From: DATJHM01 sp035493895
Lineage (GTDB): Bacteria; Chloroflexota; Ktedonobacteria; Ktedonobacterales; Ktedonobacteraceae
Direction: 5' to 3'
DNA: 61,021 nt
Assembly: GCA_035493895.1 (NCBI GenBank)
Contig: DATJHM010000258.1
Coordinates: 1 to 61,021 of the forward strand
The position numbers and the translations under genes are program-made. Below, piece by piece: positions 53,011 to 61,021 of this stretch. Within the stretch, counting starts at the first letter, position 1. Each line of letters starts with the position of its first letter. The notes beneath the pieces are model-generated. The model ran no database searches. It had not been told where the DNA came from and worked only from the letters and a program-made list of their open reading frames with translations.

Positions 53011-53859
53011 TTACTTGCCACTCAACCGGGCAACCACGGGAGCAAAGTTCTCCAACTGTCTCTCCTGAAGCTGGATATAAGAAATGCCCAGCCGTTCACG
53101 CTGCTCCAACAAATGCGTCACAGCCTGCTCTGTGGTCATTGAACGCTGCTCCACCGGTATCACACCGAAAGCGGGGGCAGTAATGACGGGACCGTCGGTC
53201 AATTCAATGCCAAAGGCAGACTGACCGAATTCCAGATGCTCAAAGCGTTCACCAGCCGCCTCGCGTATCCAGGCGAGCTTCTCCTCCACAGGAGGGATGA
53301 GTACAATGATATCGGCCTCACGTGCGGCGAGGGTCAGCATACGACGGCCACCGCTTCCGAAGAGGATGGGGGGATGCGGCTGCTGCACGGGTCTGGGGAC
53401 AGGGCGCAATCCTGTTGTTGTATAGTATTTGCCAGAGAAATTGACGGCCTCATCGGTAAAAAACTGTTTGATGATAGAGAGCCCCTCTGTGAAGCGCGAG
53501 ACGCGTACACCCGCCTCATCCATGGGGATGCCGAGTTGCTGGAAGTCGTGCGGCCAGTTGCCTACGCCGAGCCCAAGCTCTACACGGCCATCGGAGAGCA
53601 CATCCAGCGTCGCGATCTCGCGCGCGAGCAGCGCAGGATTACGATAATCATTGACAATAACGTAGCTCCCGATGCGCAGTTTCGTGGTAGCGGTCGCGGC
53701 CACGGCGAGCGCAGTCATTGTTGCCAGTGGGGAACCCATGACATCCGGCACCAGAAGCGAGGCATACCCCAGTTCCTCTACATGCTGTGCCAGCGAAATC
53801 CATGCTGAACGGGACGCATGTCCGCCCGTAACAATGCCAAAACGAAATGCTTTTTTCAT
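53011..53859 (-). CDS. LLM-class flavin-dependent oxidoreductase
   Basis: 282 residues, luciferase-like barrel: FRFGIVTGGHASRSAWISLAQHVEELGYASLLVPDVM, LRIGSYVIVNDYRNPALLAREIATLDVLSDGRVELGLGVG and PPILFGSGGRRMLTLAAREADI. The TIGR03621-like (F420 or FMN) subgroup is likely. AAAGGA lies 6 nt before the ATG at 53859 (a TTG one codon earlier is less likely). Stand-alone gene. Confidence 0.86.
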   Translation of the reverse strand: MKKAFRFGIVTGGHASRSAWISLAQHVEELGYASLLVPDVMGSPLATMTALAVAATATTKLRIGSYVIVNDYRNPALLAREIATLDVLSDGRVELGLGVGNWPHDFQQLGIPMDEAGVRVSRFTEGLSIIKQFFTDEAVNFSGKYYTTTGLRPVPRPVQQPHPPILFGSGGRRMLTLAAREADIIVLIPPVEEKLAWIREAAGERFEHLEFGQSAFGIELTDGPVITAPAFGVIPVEQRSMTTEQAVTHLLEQRERLGISYIQLQERQLENFAPVVARLSGK

Positions 53860-54073
53860 CAAAAATCCTTTCCTTTCTTAGCCACAGTGTAGCACATGTG
53901 AACCAGGCAATAGAAAGTTGACACGACCAATAGCTCTATTACCTGTTTAAGCAACTTTTGAGGGCGTAAGCACATTGCACACTATCGCTCGGGCCCGATG
54001 ATAGTAGGTTTGCGCGGTGACAGTGGGCATATGGGAAGAGAGAAGTGGCGAAGAAGAATCTCTCATGAGCTAC

Positions 54074-54412
54074 CTATGGAAGAGGTTCTTCAGTATAGCG
54101 ATTAGGATGGACAGTCTTGGGCATAGCATCGAACTGTAGTTGTTGCGCTCTCGATACAATGATTGCTAATAAGAGAAATATGCCTATGGCGAGAAGAAAC
54201 AGCTCAACTAATCCTCCCTCGTATTTTAAGGAGAATCGTAAGCCCAGGTGAATAAGATGGCTGTGTTGTGCAATAAAGAGTAGCGCTGCCAGCAGAACGA
54301 AAAATATGCCATATTTTCTTACCTTTGAGCGAACACGCTGCTGAGCGAGATATTGTTGCTCAAGCAGGGCTCGTCGCCTCTCTGCGAAGGATATCCACTG
54401 TGGCTCATACAT
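54074..54412 (-). CDS. small membrane protein of unknown function
   Basis: 112 residues. An amphipathic, basic N-terminal segment (RRRALLEQQYLAQQRVRSKVRKYG), then two hydrophobic helices (about 35-52, IFFVLLAALLFIA, and 68-88, LVELFLLAIGIFLLLAIIV), and a polar tail. A two-pass hairpin in the membrane with both ends inside is likely. GAGGAAC precedes the ATG. Follows the LLM gene at 54505 on the same strand, 92 bp after its stop. No family recognised. Confidence 0.72.
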   Translation of the reverse strand: MYEPQWISFAERRRALLEQQYLAQQRVRSKVRKYGIFFVLLAALLFIAQHSHLIHLGLRFSLKYEGGLVELFLLAIGIFLLLAIIVSRAQQLQFDAMPKTVHPNRYTEEPLP

Positions 54413-54504
54413 TATTTGTTCCTCATTCGTGAGAAAATTTTAGAGCATACACCTCTGCTAAGAGCATACCCAATGCTCGCACAAAAAACAAGATCAGGAA
54501 TTCC

Positions 54505-55353
54505 CTAATTTCGCGAGCCGCCTGCATAACTGCCGCTCCGTGGTGGACCACTGCGAATCCGCGTGCGAAACGCCTCGAGATCCGAGGTGTAACTGTATCC
54601 CTCTTCCATCCACCAGGTTGCGCCCGCCTCCTGAAACGGCAGCACAATATCAATTCCCCGCTGTCGATCAAGAGGCGTCTCGCCACTCATGATCACGTCA
54701 AAAGGAGTATCTCGTCTACGATGAGCACGTACATAGGCAAGACCGCTCCGAAATTCGCCAAGCGTAAGCTCCTGTCCCGTCTCATGATGAATAGACTTGA
54801 AACAAATGCCATCCCATTGAGCCGCACGGCGGAACGGCGGACGACGTGGCCAGCCACCCACAGTCCAGAGGGGAATACGTGGCGACTGGATCGGTCGAGA
54901 TGCAAGACGCACCTGATGAAGCTGGTAATACTCTCCAGTAAAGGAAAATGAATCTATCATCCACAATCCCGTCAGGATCTCTAATCCTTCATCCAGTTTC
55001 TTCGCGCGAATAATCGGAGCGCTTTCTTCACCATAAGAGGCAAAGGCGGAGTCACTATCTCCTAGCCCAACAGTACAAATCACCCGTCCCTGAGAAAGCT
55101 GATCGAGATCGGCCAGTCGTTTTGCAACCAGCCAGGGACGATGTCGGGGCAAAGGGAGAGCCAGGAAACCGATCTTGATGCGCGATGTTTGCATGGCAAT
55201 AGCAGTGAGAGCCAGCCAGGGATCGATACCGGACGGCACATCCCACACAAAGAAGCCATCCCATCCTACAGATTCCGCTTCCGCCGCGAGCTTCGCCAGG
55301 ACGTGCACATCTGCATAAACACCCGTCGTTGGAATATCCAATCCAAATTTCAT
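54505..55353 (-). CDS. LLM-class flavin-dependent oxidoreductase
   Basis: 282 residues: KFGLDIPTTGVYADVHVLAKLAAEAESVGWDGFFVWD, IKIGFLALPLPRHRPWLVAKRLADLDQLSQGRVICTVGLG and PRIPLWTVGGWPRRPPFRRAAQWDG. More distant from the other two luciferase-like proteins in the window; the GGWP-type motif marks a different subgroup. GGAGG lies 4-5 nt before the ATG. Confidence 0.86.
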   Translation of the reverse strand: MKFGLDIPTTGVYADVHVLAKLAAEAESVGWDGFFVWDVPSGIDPWLALTAIAMQTSRIKIGFLALPLPRHRPWLVAKRLADLDQLSQGRVICTVGLGDSDSAFASYGEESAPIIRAKKLDEGLEILTGLWMIDSFSFTGEYYQLHQVRLASRPIQSPRIPLWTVGGWPRRPPFRRAAQWDGICFKSIHHETGQELTLGEFRSGLAYVRAHRRRDTPFDVIMSGETPLDRQRGIDIVLPFQEAGATWWMEEGYSYTSDLEAFRTRIRSGPPRSGSYAGGSRN

Positions 55354-55537
55354 GGTTCCTCCGAAACATACTTATTAATACATATCAGTTTATTGCAATA
55401 TACGCTCTTATTCCTGTCATCTATTGTCATGTGTAAAGCTGAATCTCCTGGACACAATGAGGCAACACTATGTACAACGAAATCTCGCCTTCGCAACGCA
55501 TATCACACACGCTACGTTTGACACTACCGCACAATGA

Positions 55538-55574
55538 TGGTACAGTGTATCAATATTATTGATACACTGTACCA
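55538..55574. promoter_or_regulatory. 37-bp perfect palindrome
   Basis: Two 18-nt arms (half-site TGGTACAGTGTATCAATA) are exact reverse complements around one central T. It lies 30 bp upstream of the small gene at 55605. The length and lack of loop favour a dimeric or tetrameric repressor operator rather than a terminator; no T-run follows. No regulator gene for it can be identified in the window. Confidence 0.7.
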
Positions 55575-55604
55575 CTTACACAAAACTTGCTTGAGGAGTG
55601 TCAC

Positions 55605-55895
55605 ATGACGGATAAAAAAATGAAGCTCACCGGATTCCTGCACACTGAGCGCAGACAGATACAGGGATGTAGTAAAGCGATCTATTGCTGTACCATTACT
55701 AATCTGGCGTTGCGCCTCATACGCAGCTTCGATGGCGATGTACTCAATAACGAAGCGATCATCTGCAATTTCGCCTCCGAAGAGCCCAGCCGGGACCAGT
55801 GGGGACAACTGGTGGACGGAGCTTTTCGCATCTATTTTCCCAATCAGCAGGCGATCTGTTACACGCTTTCCGGCGAGATCTCATTTGTCCTGTGA
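55605..55895 (+). CDS. small hypothetical protein
   Basis: 96 residues, no recognised family. It begins MTDKKMKLTGFLHTERRQIQ and contains CSKAIYCCTITNLALRLIRSF with three Cys near 22-29. It then has an acidic part and ends FRIYFPNQQAICYTLSGEISFVL. No membrane helix is clear. GAGGAG lies 6 nt before the ATG, which together with the palindrome upstream supports a real, regulated gene. A frame on the opposite strand overlaps but lacks a ribosome site. Confidence 0.6.
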   Translation: MTDKKMKLTGFLHTERRQIQGCSKAIYCCTITNLALRLIRSFDGDVLNNEAIICNFASEEPSRDQWGQLVDGAFRIYFPNQQAICYTLSGEISFVL

Positions 55896-56014
55896 CCATG
55901 GCATCTCGAAAGAATTACATGGATTTCATGCCACTCTCATTTGATAAAGCAATCCAATACTAGCTATAATAGCTATTACGATTTTTTATAGGAAAGAGAG
56001 CGGCATGACCATCT

Positions 56015-56926
56015 ATGGATCTCCACCAGCTACAGGCATTTGATCAGATCGTTCTTCAGGGAAACTTTAGCAAGGCGGCACGAGCCTTAGCCATCTCTCA
56101 ACCCACAATCAGCCTCCGTATCCAGGCCCTCGAGCAGGAGGTTGGAGGCGCTCTCTTCATTCGCGGCGGAAGAAAGTTACAACTGACGGAACTGGGCAGA
56201 AGCTTTTTGCCGTACGCCCGACAGGCATTGAGCGCGCTTACGACGGGAGTCGATATTGCCCGGCGCACAATGCACGGCAAAAGAGGCCATCTAACGGTCG
56301 GCACGCTGCCATCGCTGGCGACAGGCTTTTTCGCCTCGACGCTCCTTCGCCTGCACACGACCCATCCGGAGCTGGATATTGCCGTTCATACCGGACATAA
56401 TCAGCAAATTGTCGAGATGCTCTATGATAGTTATGTATCGCTCGGCTTTATGATCTGGCCGTTTTTTCGTCCGGAAATGATTCCGCTTCTGCACATTCGG
56501 GAGCCACTGCTGGTTGTCACCCATGCCACGCATCCATTAGCACAGAAAAAGCAGATCACTGTAGCAGAGCTTATACAGCAAGCACAACCTTTTTTCCATA
56601 TTGACTGGAATATCGAGACGAAGCACTGGCAGACGCAGATAAGCACATCGGTAAATGCAATGATCGAAGTTCCACCTCAGACCGCCTATGATCTTCTTCT
56701 GCGTGGAATTGGTGTTGCTCTGCTCACCCGTCCTCAGATAACAAACGATCTGAAGGCCGGAACACTGGTGGAAATTACTATCTCTGATCTTCCTGCTTTT
56801 GCACGCGAAAGCGTCCTTGTTCGTTTCAAGCGCGATGAGCCACTTTCGAGCGCCGCCACGGAATTTCTGCGCGTGCTTCGTGAGGAAGCGCGGGAATACT
56901 GTCTCCCAGTGGTCACCGCACGATAA
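56015..56926 (+). CDS. LysR-family transcriptional regulator
   Basis: 303 residues. N-terminal HTH: MDLHQLQAFDQIVLQGNFSKAARALAISQPTISLRIQALEQEVGGALFIRGGRKLQLTELG. Effector-binding domain from about 90: HLTVGTLPSLATGFFASTLLRLHTTHPELDIAVHTG. It usually regulates a divergent neighbour, but the gene to its left (55605) points the same way, so its target is not obvious. GAAAGAGAG lies about 18 nt upstream; an ATG at 56005 is out of frame. Confidence 0.92.
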   Translation: MDLHQLQAFDQIVLQGNFSKAARALAISQPTISLRIQALEQEVGGALFIRGGRKLQLTELGRSFLPYARQALSALTTGVDIARRTMHGKRGHLTVGTLPSLATGFFASTLLRLHTTHPELDIAVHTGHNQQIVEMLYDSYVSLGFMIWPFFRPEMIPLLHIREPLLVVTHATHPLAQKKQITVAELIQQAQPFFHIDWNIETKHWQTQISTSVNAMIEVPPQTAYDLLLRGIGVALLTRPQITNDLKAGTLVEITISDLPAFARESVLVRFKRDEPLSSAATEFLRVLREEAREYCLPVVTAR

Positions 56927-57006
56927 CGGCCATTTCTTTTGCGGCAATAATCGTCTGGAGCGTTTCGCATCGCCAGGAAACAAGCTCATAGAGAGCTCTT
57001 CCTGGC

Positions 57007-57561
57007 TTATGGTGAAGCCAGCACATAGGTTTTGCCGGTATTCTTAAAATGGATCACGAGCCCCTGCACCTCGACGAACATATCGGGATGACGAGAACCG
57101 CTCTGGAATGTGAGTATCACAGGGGCCAGATCCGCATTCGCCCCGACTAAGTGCGGCCCAACATACAGCCGGGAACCTGCCGAATCGCCACCCGGGATCT
57201 CCAGGACATAGATCTGACCACGAATATTCATCGCCTCGAAGTGACTGAGCGTGTGCCCCACTTCATGGCCCACGACCTGATCACGCTGCATGCTGCGTGG
57301 ATAGCCATACTGCCACGTATCAAGTTGCATATGACCCCAGTTCCAGATACCCTGTACTATACAGAGCAACAAAAGTGTGATAAGCATACTCAGGCCAATA
57401 ATCACGACCGGGTGGGCCTGCCTTGCCTGCGCAACCAGCGCGCCCGCACGCTGCGTCCGGCGCGGATGCTGTGTTGTAGTGCGTGGTGTGGCGACCGCCC
57501 ACTCCTGTACTTCCGAATAGATGGGGCGGTGCCGTAGCACGCTCCGTGGCATAGTGGACAT
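57007..57561 (-). CDS. single-pass membrane protein of unknown function
   Basis: 184 residues. About 55 polar, basic residues inside, one hydrophobic helix (VVIIGLSMLITLLLLCIVQGI), then an outer domain. The outer part contains QVVGHEVGHTLSHFEAMNIRGQIYVLEIPGGDSAGSRLYVG. The HEVGH string matches the zinc-protease HExxH pattern, but the following segment (SHFEAMN...GQIYVLEIPGGD) reads like a beta-rich domain of a Ktedonobacteria-type membrane protein family. I therefore do not call it a protease. AGGAGG lies 6 nt before the ATG. Confidence 0.65.
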   Translation of the reverse strand: MSTMPRSVLRHRPIYSEVQEWAVATPRTTTQHPRRTQRAGALVAQARQAHPVVIIGLSMLITLLLLCIVQGIWNWGHMQLDTWQYGYPRSMQRDQVVGHEVGHTLSHFEAMNIRGQIYVLEIPGGDSAGSRLYVGPHLVGANADLAPVILTFQSGSRHPDMFVEVQGLVIHFKNTGKTYVLASP

Positions 57562-57963
57562 AAGCAGCCTCCTGTCGTAAAACAAAATGAATCAAGGCAC
57601 AATCAATGAGAGAACCGAGAAATAAGAAATAATGAGGGGAACTGCTGCTGTCCTTAGTGTAGTCGAGGGAAGGTCATCTGACAATCCGTTTTTCCACGAC
57701 CTTTTCCACGACTTGACGTTGCGCGTGTGGACAACTGCCAGAAGCGGTGGATATCCGCCACTTTCCTGTGGATATCCAGATTTGCGCTCTTATCCATCAT
57801 CCCAATGAGCCATCGCGATTTTGATTTGTCCGATGCCCTGCTCGATCTCGGCAATAGTTTCTGGTGTATCCTCAGATATATGAGGGTTGCCCATTCCCTT
57901 CTTCTTTGCTATTATGCGAAACAAGCGTTTTCTGAAAAGATCTTGCGAGAAATGGAGACTGAA
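57562..57963. other. intergenic region with paired GTGGATATCC sites
   Basis: No gene. TTTTCCACGACC is tandemly repeated near 57690-57715. GTGGATATCC occurs at 57747-57756 and 57768-57777, two helical turns apart and containing the palindrome GGATATCC, about 190 bp before the B3/B4 gene. Could be a cooperative regulator site. Confidence 0.4.
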
Positions 57964-58683
57964 ATGCATATTTTCCACTATCACCCGGACATTCTGGCGC
58001 GGTACCCGCAGGTCGTTGGCGGAACAATCCTGGCTCTGGATGTCACAAATGGCCCGACTCCGGCACAATTGCTGGCTCTCTACGAGGCCGAACAGCAACA
58101 GGTTCTGCAACGCATCGGGAACACGCCGCTGAGCCAGATCGAGTCCCTGGCGGCCTGGAGACGCGCTTTTCGTGGTTTTGGCGTCGATCCGACACAATAC
58201 CGCAGCGCCTCAGAGGCCCTTTTGCGCCGCCTGACCAAAAAAGGAAATATTCCGAGCATCAATCTGCTCGTCGACCTCGGCAATCTCGTGAGTATCCGCT
58301 ATGGATTACCGGTGGCGGTGATCGAGAGGAACGCCTTGCAGGGGGCGATCACCGTACATTTTGCCGATGGATCAGAACACTATAGTGAGCTGGGTGAAAG
58401 CGATGAGGATCATCCAGAACCGGGCGAGGTGGTGTTCTCTGATGAGAGCCATCAGGTGATCGCGCGCCGCTGGTGCTGGAGACAGAGCGAATCAAGCGCG
58501 GCCGTTGCGCAGACGCGAGAGTGTCTCATTACGGTCGAAGCGCACCACGACACCGCCCGCCGTGACATTGAGGGCGCGATACACGATCTGCTTGCGTTGC
58601 TCAAGGAATATGCCGGAGGAACCTCTACCTCGGCCATCCTGGATGCACACAATCCAGCATTCATTTACTCACCTGAAGATTGA
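57964..58683 (+). CDS. B3/B4 tRNA-binding-domain protein
   Basis: 239 residues, stand-alone B3/B4 fold as in the beta subunit of phenylalanyl-tRNA synthetase. Typical parts are WRRAFRGFGVDPTQYRSASEALLRRLTKKGNIPSINLLVDLGNLVSIRYGLPVAVIE and GEVVFSDESHQVIARRWCWRQS. Such free-standing proteins are suspected of aminoacyl-tRNA or amino-acid editing, unproven. GGAG lies 6 nt before the ATG at 57964; an ATG four codons earlier and a longer frame upstream have no support. Confidence 0.85.
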   Translation: MHIFHYHPDILARYPQVVGGTILALDVTNGPTPAQLLALYEAEQQQVLQRIGNTPLSQIESLAAWRRAFRGFGVDPTQYRSASEALLRRLTKKGNIPSINLLVDLGNLVSIRYGLPVAVIERNALQGAITVHFADGSEHYSELGESDEDHPEPGEVVFSDESHQVIARRWCWRQSESSAAVAQTRECLITVEAHHDTARRDIEGAIHDLLALLKEYAGGTSTSAILDAHNPAFIYSPED

Positions 58684-58918
58684 GCATACGAACATATTTT
58701 TTGCCGGTTTCCTGGCTTTGCTTTCGCTTTCCTCTTATCAAGAAACGAATGGCAGGGTCCTACTACATCTTGCCGCTTTTGTGATGCTATTGTGAGGTCC
58801 ATTCCTCTCTCTGTGAGATCAATGAGAAGAAAGAATGCTACATTCAGAGTAAACGAAGGTTACCAACTCACTTGTCTGAAACGACATGATTGGCGCTACG
58901 GTGCAAAGGAGCACTCTC

Positions 58919-59926
58919 ATGTTTCAACGCATTCTGGTTCCTCTCGATGGCTCTTCTCTCGCAGAGCAGGCCCTGCCGGTTGCTGCACGTCTGGCCCATG
59001 CTTGTGGCGGAACGATCATCTTACTCAACGTTGTGGATATTTCCCCAATGTATGTGTCCTATGGAGTCATGCAACCGATTATCATGCAGGACGAGATCGA
59101 TCGCTGCCTCGCCAATGCTAGAACTTATATTGATGGTTTGCCTTCCCGCAGTGATCTGGTTGGCGTACATATCAAAAAGCAAGTTGTTCCGGGAAATCCT
59201 GCCGTCGTTATTCTTTCTGAGATAGAAGAGCAGAATATTGATCTGGTGGTGATGTCCAGCCACGGTAACACGGGGCTCAAACGCTGGTTTCTGGGGAGCA
59301 TAGCGGAGAAGGTCATGCGGCATTCATCCGTCCCCGTCTTCATACTCCGCGATGGCAAGCCGCTGAACATCCATCATCGCAACGATGGCGCGCATTTTGT
59401 ACGCGCACTGGTACCACTGGACGCTTCCGCACGCTCTCAAGATTCGATCTCGCCCGCGGCTGCACTGGTTGCGGCCCTATCGTCTCCCGGCGCAGGTATA
59501 CTCCATCTCACGCAGATCGTCAAGATGTCTGAGGCTGTCAGCGAACGAGAGAAAAACATATTGCAACAATGTGCCAGACAGAATCTCCAGTCTATCAGCG
59601 AAAGCATTCGCGATGGTCTGGTTGCCAACTTCGGTCCCGATCTCCATCTGACGCTCACCTGGTCGGTCTCGCTGGATACCGATATCGCGACGGGCATCGT
59701 CAAAATCGCGGAGAAGGGCGAGCACAACATAGAGACGGGCGACGTTGAACCCTGCGATTTCATCGCCATGACCACACACGGCTATACCGGCGTACAAAAA
59801 TGGACGATGGGCAGTATTGCCGATCGCGTTCTGCATGCAACGAGACTTCCTTTGATGCTGGTACGTCCAGCCGATATGGTTGTGCAAGAGCATCAGGAAA
59901 AGGAAGCATACAGCGTACACAAGTAA
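58919..59926 (+). CDS. tandem universal stress protein (two UspA domains)
   Basis: 335 residues. Domain 1 (1-about 155): FQRILVPLDGSSLAEQALPVA and ATP-binding motif SSHGNTGLKRWFLGSIAEKV. Domain 2 (about 165-320): VRALVPLDASARSQ and TTHGYTGVQKWTMGSIADRV. Both have the G-x2-G-x9-G-S pattern, so both probably bind ATP. General stress survival role by family. AAAGGAG lies 7 nt before the ATG at 58919. Confidence 0.93.
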   Translation: MFQRILVPLDGSSLAEQALPVAARLAHACGGTIILLNVVDISPMYVSYGVMQPIIMQDEIDRCLANARTYIDGLPSRSDLVGVHIKKQVVPGNPAVVILSEIEEQNIDLVVMSSHGNTGLKRWFLGSIAEKVMRHSSVPVFILRDGKPLNIHHRNDGAHFVRALVPLDASARSQDSISPAAALVAALSSPGAGILHLTQIVKMSEAVSEREKNILQQCARQNLQSISESIRDGLVANFGPDLHLTLTWSVSLDTDIATGIVKIAEKGEHNIETGDVEPCDFIAMTTHGYTGVQKWTMGSIADRVLHATRLPLMLVRPADMVVQEHQEKEAYSVHK

Positions 59927-59963
59927 ACGCTTTTCCTTGCTTCTACACACCACCGTTCCTTTC

Positions 59964-60002
59964 GATGATGGCTGATCGGGACCAATCCGGTCAGCCATCA
60001 TC
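59964..60002. terminator. strong stem-loop after universal stress gene
   Basis: A 16-nt arm beginning GATGATGGCTGATCGG (59964-59979) pairs with 59987-60002 at 15 of 16 positions around a 7-nt loop. No T-tract follows, so it may be a factor-dependent terminator or an mRNA-stabilising structure. It lies 37 bp after the stop. Confidence 0.6.
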
Positions 60003-60196
60003 ATGCAACATAAAATCTCCACAGCCTTCGCCACACGCACAAAGCTCCACACAACAGGAATAGCTTCGTTTTCCCGCAATGCCTTGATTTTGCGCGTTTT
60101 CTCTGGTATAGTTGCAAGAGATAAGGCAAAACTTTCCTCAAGCCAGGAAAGTTTTCCTGGCAATACAGCACAAAAAAAGAAGGTTGATAGCCGCGC

Positions 60197-61021
60197 ATGA
60201 CACTTCCTGCCGATGATCGATTAGATGACGTTCTTGGGTCCCCACAGGGTGTTACCTTGCAGGATGTTGCACATGCCGCCGGAGTCACGATCGGCACGGC
60301 ATCGAAGGCAATCAATGGGCGGGGAAATCTGCGCCAGGAAACGCGCGAACGCGTCAGGGCGGAGGCAAAACGTCTGGGATTTCGCTTTCGTGAGCTGAGG
60401 CAGGATACGCGTCTGAAACAAGGGGTGATGATCGGCGTCTTAACGACCGATAATTATGGACGTTTTAGCATCCCTCTTTTAACTGGTATCGAAGACGCCT
60501 TTGGATCGCATGCTGTCTCTGCCGTTCTCTGCAATTCCCGCGATCTGGCGCGAGAGCAGCAGCATATCAAGGTCCTCTTATCGCGTCAGGTGGATGGCAT
60601 TATTGTCTCTGCACGCCGTGAAGATCTACGTCCAACGATTGATATTAGCAGCGCATCCGTTCCGGTGGTGTACGCCTTTACGCAGGTGAAAGATCCCCAC
60701 GCACTCTGTATTCTGCCCGATGATGCGCAGGGAGCACGGATTGCAACGGAGCATCTCATTCAGCTGGGACGCTGTCAGTTCGCGCATATTACCGGACCCG
60801 GCTATTTTGAAGCGGTGCGCCTGCGCGAAGGAGCAATGCGTCAGACGCTCGCCGAACATGGTATACCGCTACCTGAACACCGGGTGCTCTCCGGTCCCTG
60901 GCAGGAAAGCTGGGGCTATACGGCGGCAAATTATCTCTTTGCGCAGGATTCGTCCATTGATGCGCTGTTCTGTGGCAGTGATCAGTTAGCGCGTGGTGCG
61001 GTCGAAGCATTGCGCGAACGT
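60197..61021 (+). CDS. LacI-family transcriptional regulator (3'-truncated by window end)
   Basis: 275 residues visible, open at the right edge. N-terminal HTH: GVTLQDVAHAAGVTIGTASKAINGRGNLRQETRERVRAEAKRLGF (about 18-62). Sugar-binding-like domain: VMIGVLTTDNYGRFSIPLLTGIEDAF, VDGIIVSARREDL and DALFCGSDQLARGAVEAL. The end of the domain lies beyond the window. ATG at 60197; GAAGG is 13 nt upstream. It probably represses a sugar-uptake or hydrolase operon further right. Confidence 0.9.
   Translation, partial: MTLPADDRLDDVLGSPQGVTLQDVAHAAGVTIGTASKAINGRGNLRQETRERVRAEAKRLGFRFRELRQDTRLKQGVMIGVLTTDNYGRFSIPLLTGIEDAFGSHAVSAVLCNSRDLAREQQHIKVLLSRQVDGIIVSARREDLRPTIDISSASVPVVYAFTQVKDPHALCILPDDAQGARIATEHLIQLGRCQFAHITGPGYFEAVRLREGAMRQTLAEHGIPLPEHRVLSGPWQESWGYTAANYLFAQDSSIDALFCGSDQLARGAVEALRER

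Noticed and set aside
55524..55808. 94-residue minus-strand frame over the palindrome and the 96-residue gene
   Set aside because: No ribosome site or family motif; the plus-strand gene has a good GAGGAG site and correct spacing.
1..61021. CRISPR array, rRNA, phage or IS transposase genes
   Set aside because: I looked for regular short direct repeats with unique spacers, for rRNA-like blocks and for transposase or integrase motifs, and saw none.

Overview
This window looks like chromosomal DNA from a filamentous, Gram-positive-like soil bacterium, most probably a member of the Ktedonobacteria (Chloroflexota). The reasons are: NarL-type two-component genes, several luciferase-like (F420/FMN) oxidoreductases, a mycothiol-type maleylpyruvate isomerase family protein, RbsABC-type sugar importers with Gram-positive lipoprotein signals, strong AAGGAG ribosome sites, medium GC, and long repeat-filled intergenic regions. 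This assignment is an inference; there is no rRNA or other phylogenetic marker in the window.

Region by region. (1) 0.5-5.2 kb, minus strand: a compact RiPP locus of the thiazole/oxazole-modified microcin (TOMM) type. It has a 72-residue precursor with a double-glycine leader and a core with three GSCGF units, a leader-binding/E1-like maturation protein, and a fused E1-like/YcaO cyclodehydratase. I see no SagB-type dehydrogenase, protease or exporter, and the precursor is unlike those I know. This is the best candidate for an undescribed system. (2) 5.7-14.8 kb, plus strand: response regulator, frameshifted sensor kinase, one sugar-type ABC importer, a zinc alcohol dehydrogenase and a benzoylformate-decarboxylase-like ThDP enzyme. 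(3) 14.8-16.0 kb: gene-free, made of small dispersed and inverted repeats also seen at the left edge. (4) 16.0-20.9 kb: gnd, zwf and a GH65 disaccharide phosphorylase, which together would send phosphorolysed sugar into the oxidative pentose phosphate pathway. (5) 20.9-34.6 kb: a long minus-strand block (ABC ATPase, two permeases, binding lipoprotein, two DUF1537 four-carbon acid sugar kinases, Asp/Glu-racemase-like protein, SDR dehydrogenase, Crp/Fnr regulator, CheY-like receiver, FAD monooxygenase), with a divergent LtnD/GarR-type dehydrogenase. It is probably a threonate/erythronate-like acid sugar uptake and catabolism locus.

(6) 34.8-39.7 kb: TetR regulator with a perfect operator-like palindrome, then a D-threonine-aldolase-like PLP enzyme, an aldonolactone-oxidase-like flavoprotein and an APC permease. 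(7) 39.7-46.2 kb: an acyl-ligase/ACP/PlsC fusion; an orphan coiled-coil protein bracketed by 105-bp direct repeats; an MDMPI-family protein; a MarR regulator and a quinone-oxidoreductase-like gene that share a candidate operator. (8) 46.4-61.0 kb: mainly single genes. They include three luciferase-like oxidoreductases, an ECF sigma factor with two extra zinc-ribbon-like modules, a CPBP membrane protease, DUF302 and VOC proteins, LysR, B3/B4, a tandem universal stress protein and a LacI regulator cut by the window end. Between the CPBP gene and a conserved hypothetical lies a tRNA-like sequence whose two halves are in circularly permuted order behind a promoter with a perfect TATAAT box. This is the second most unusual observation.

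Limits: all family assignments are by eye from motifs, no searches were run, and promoter and operator calls are predictions.
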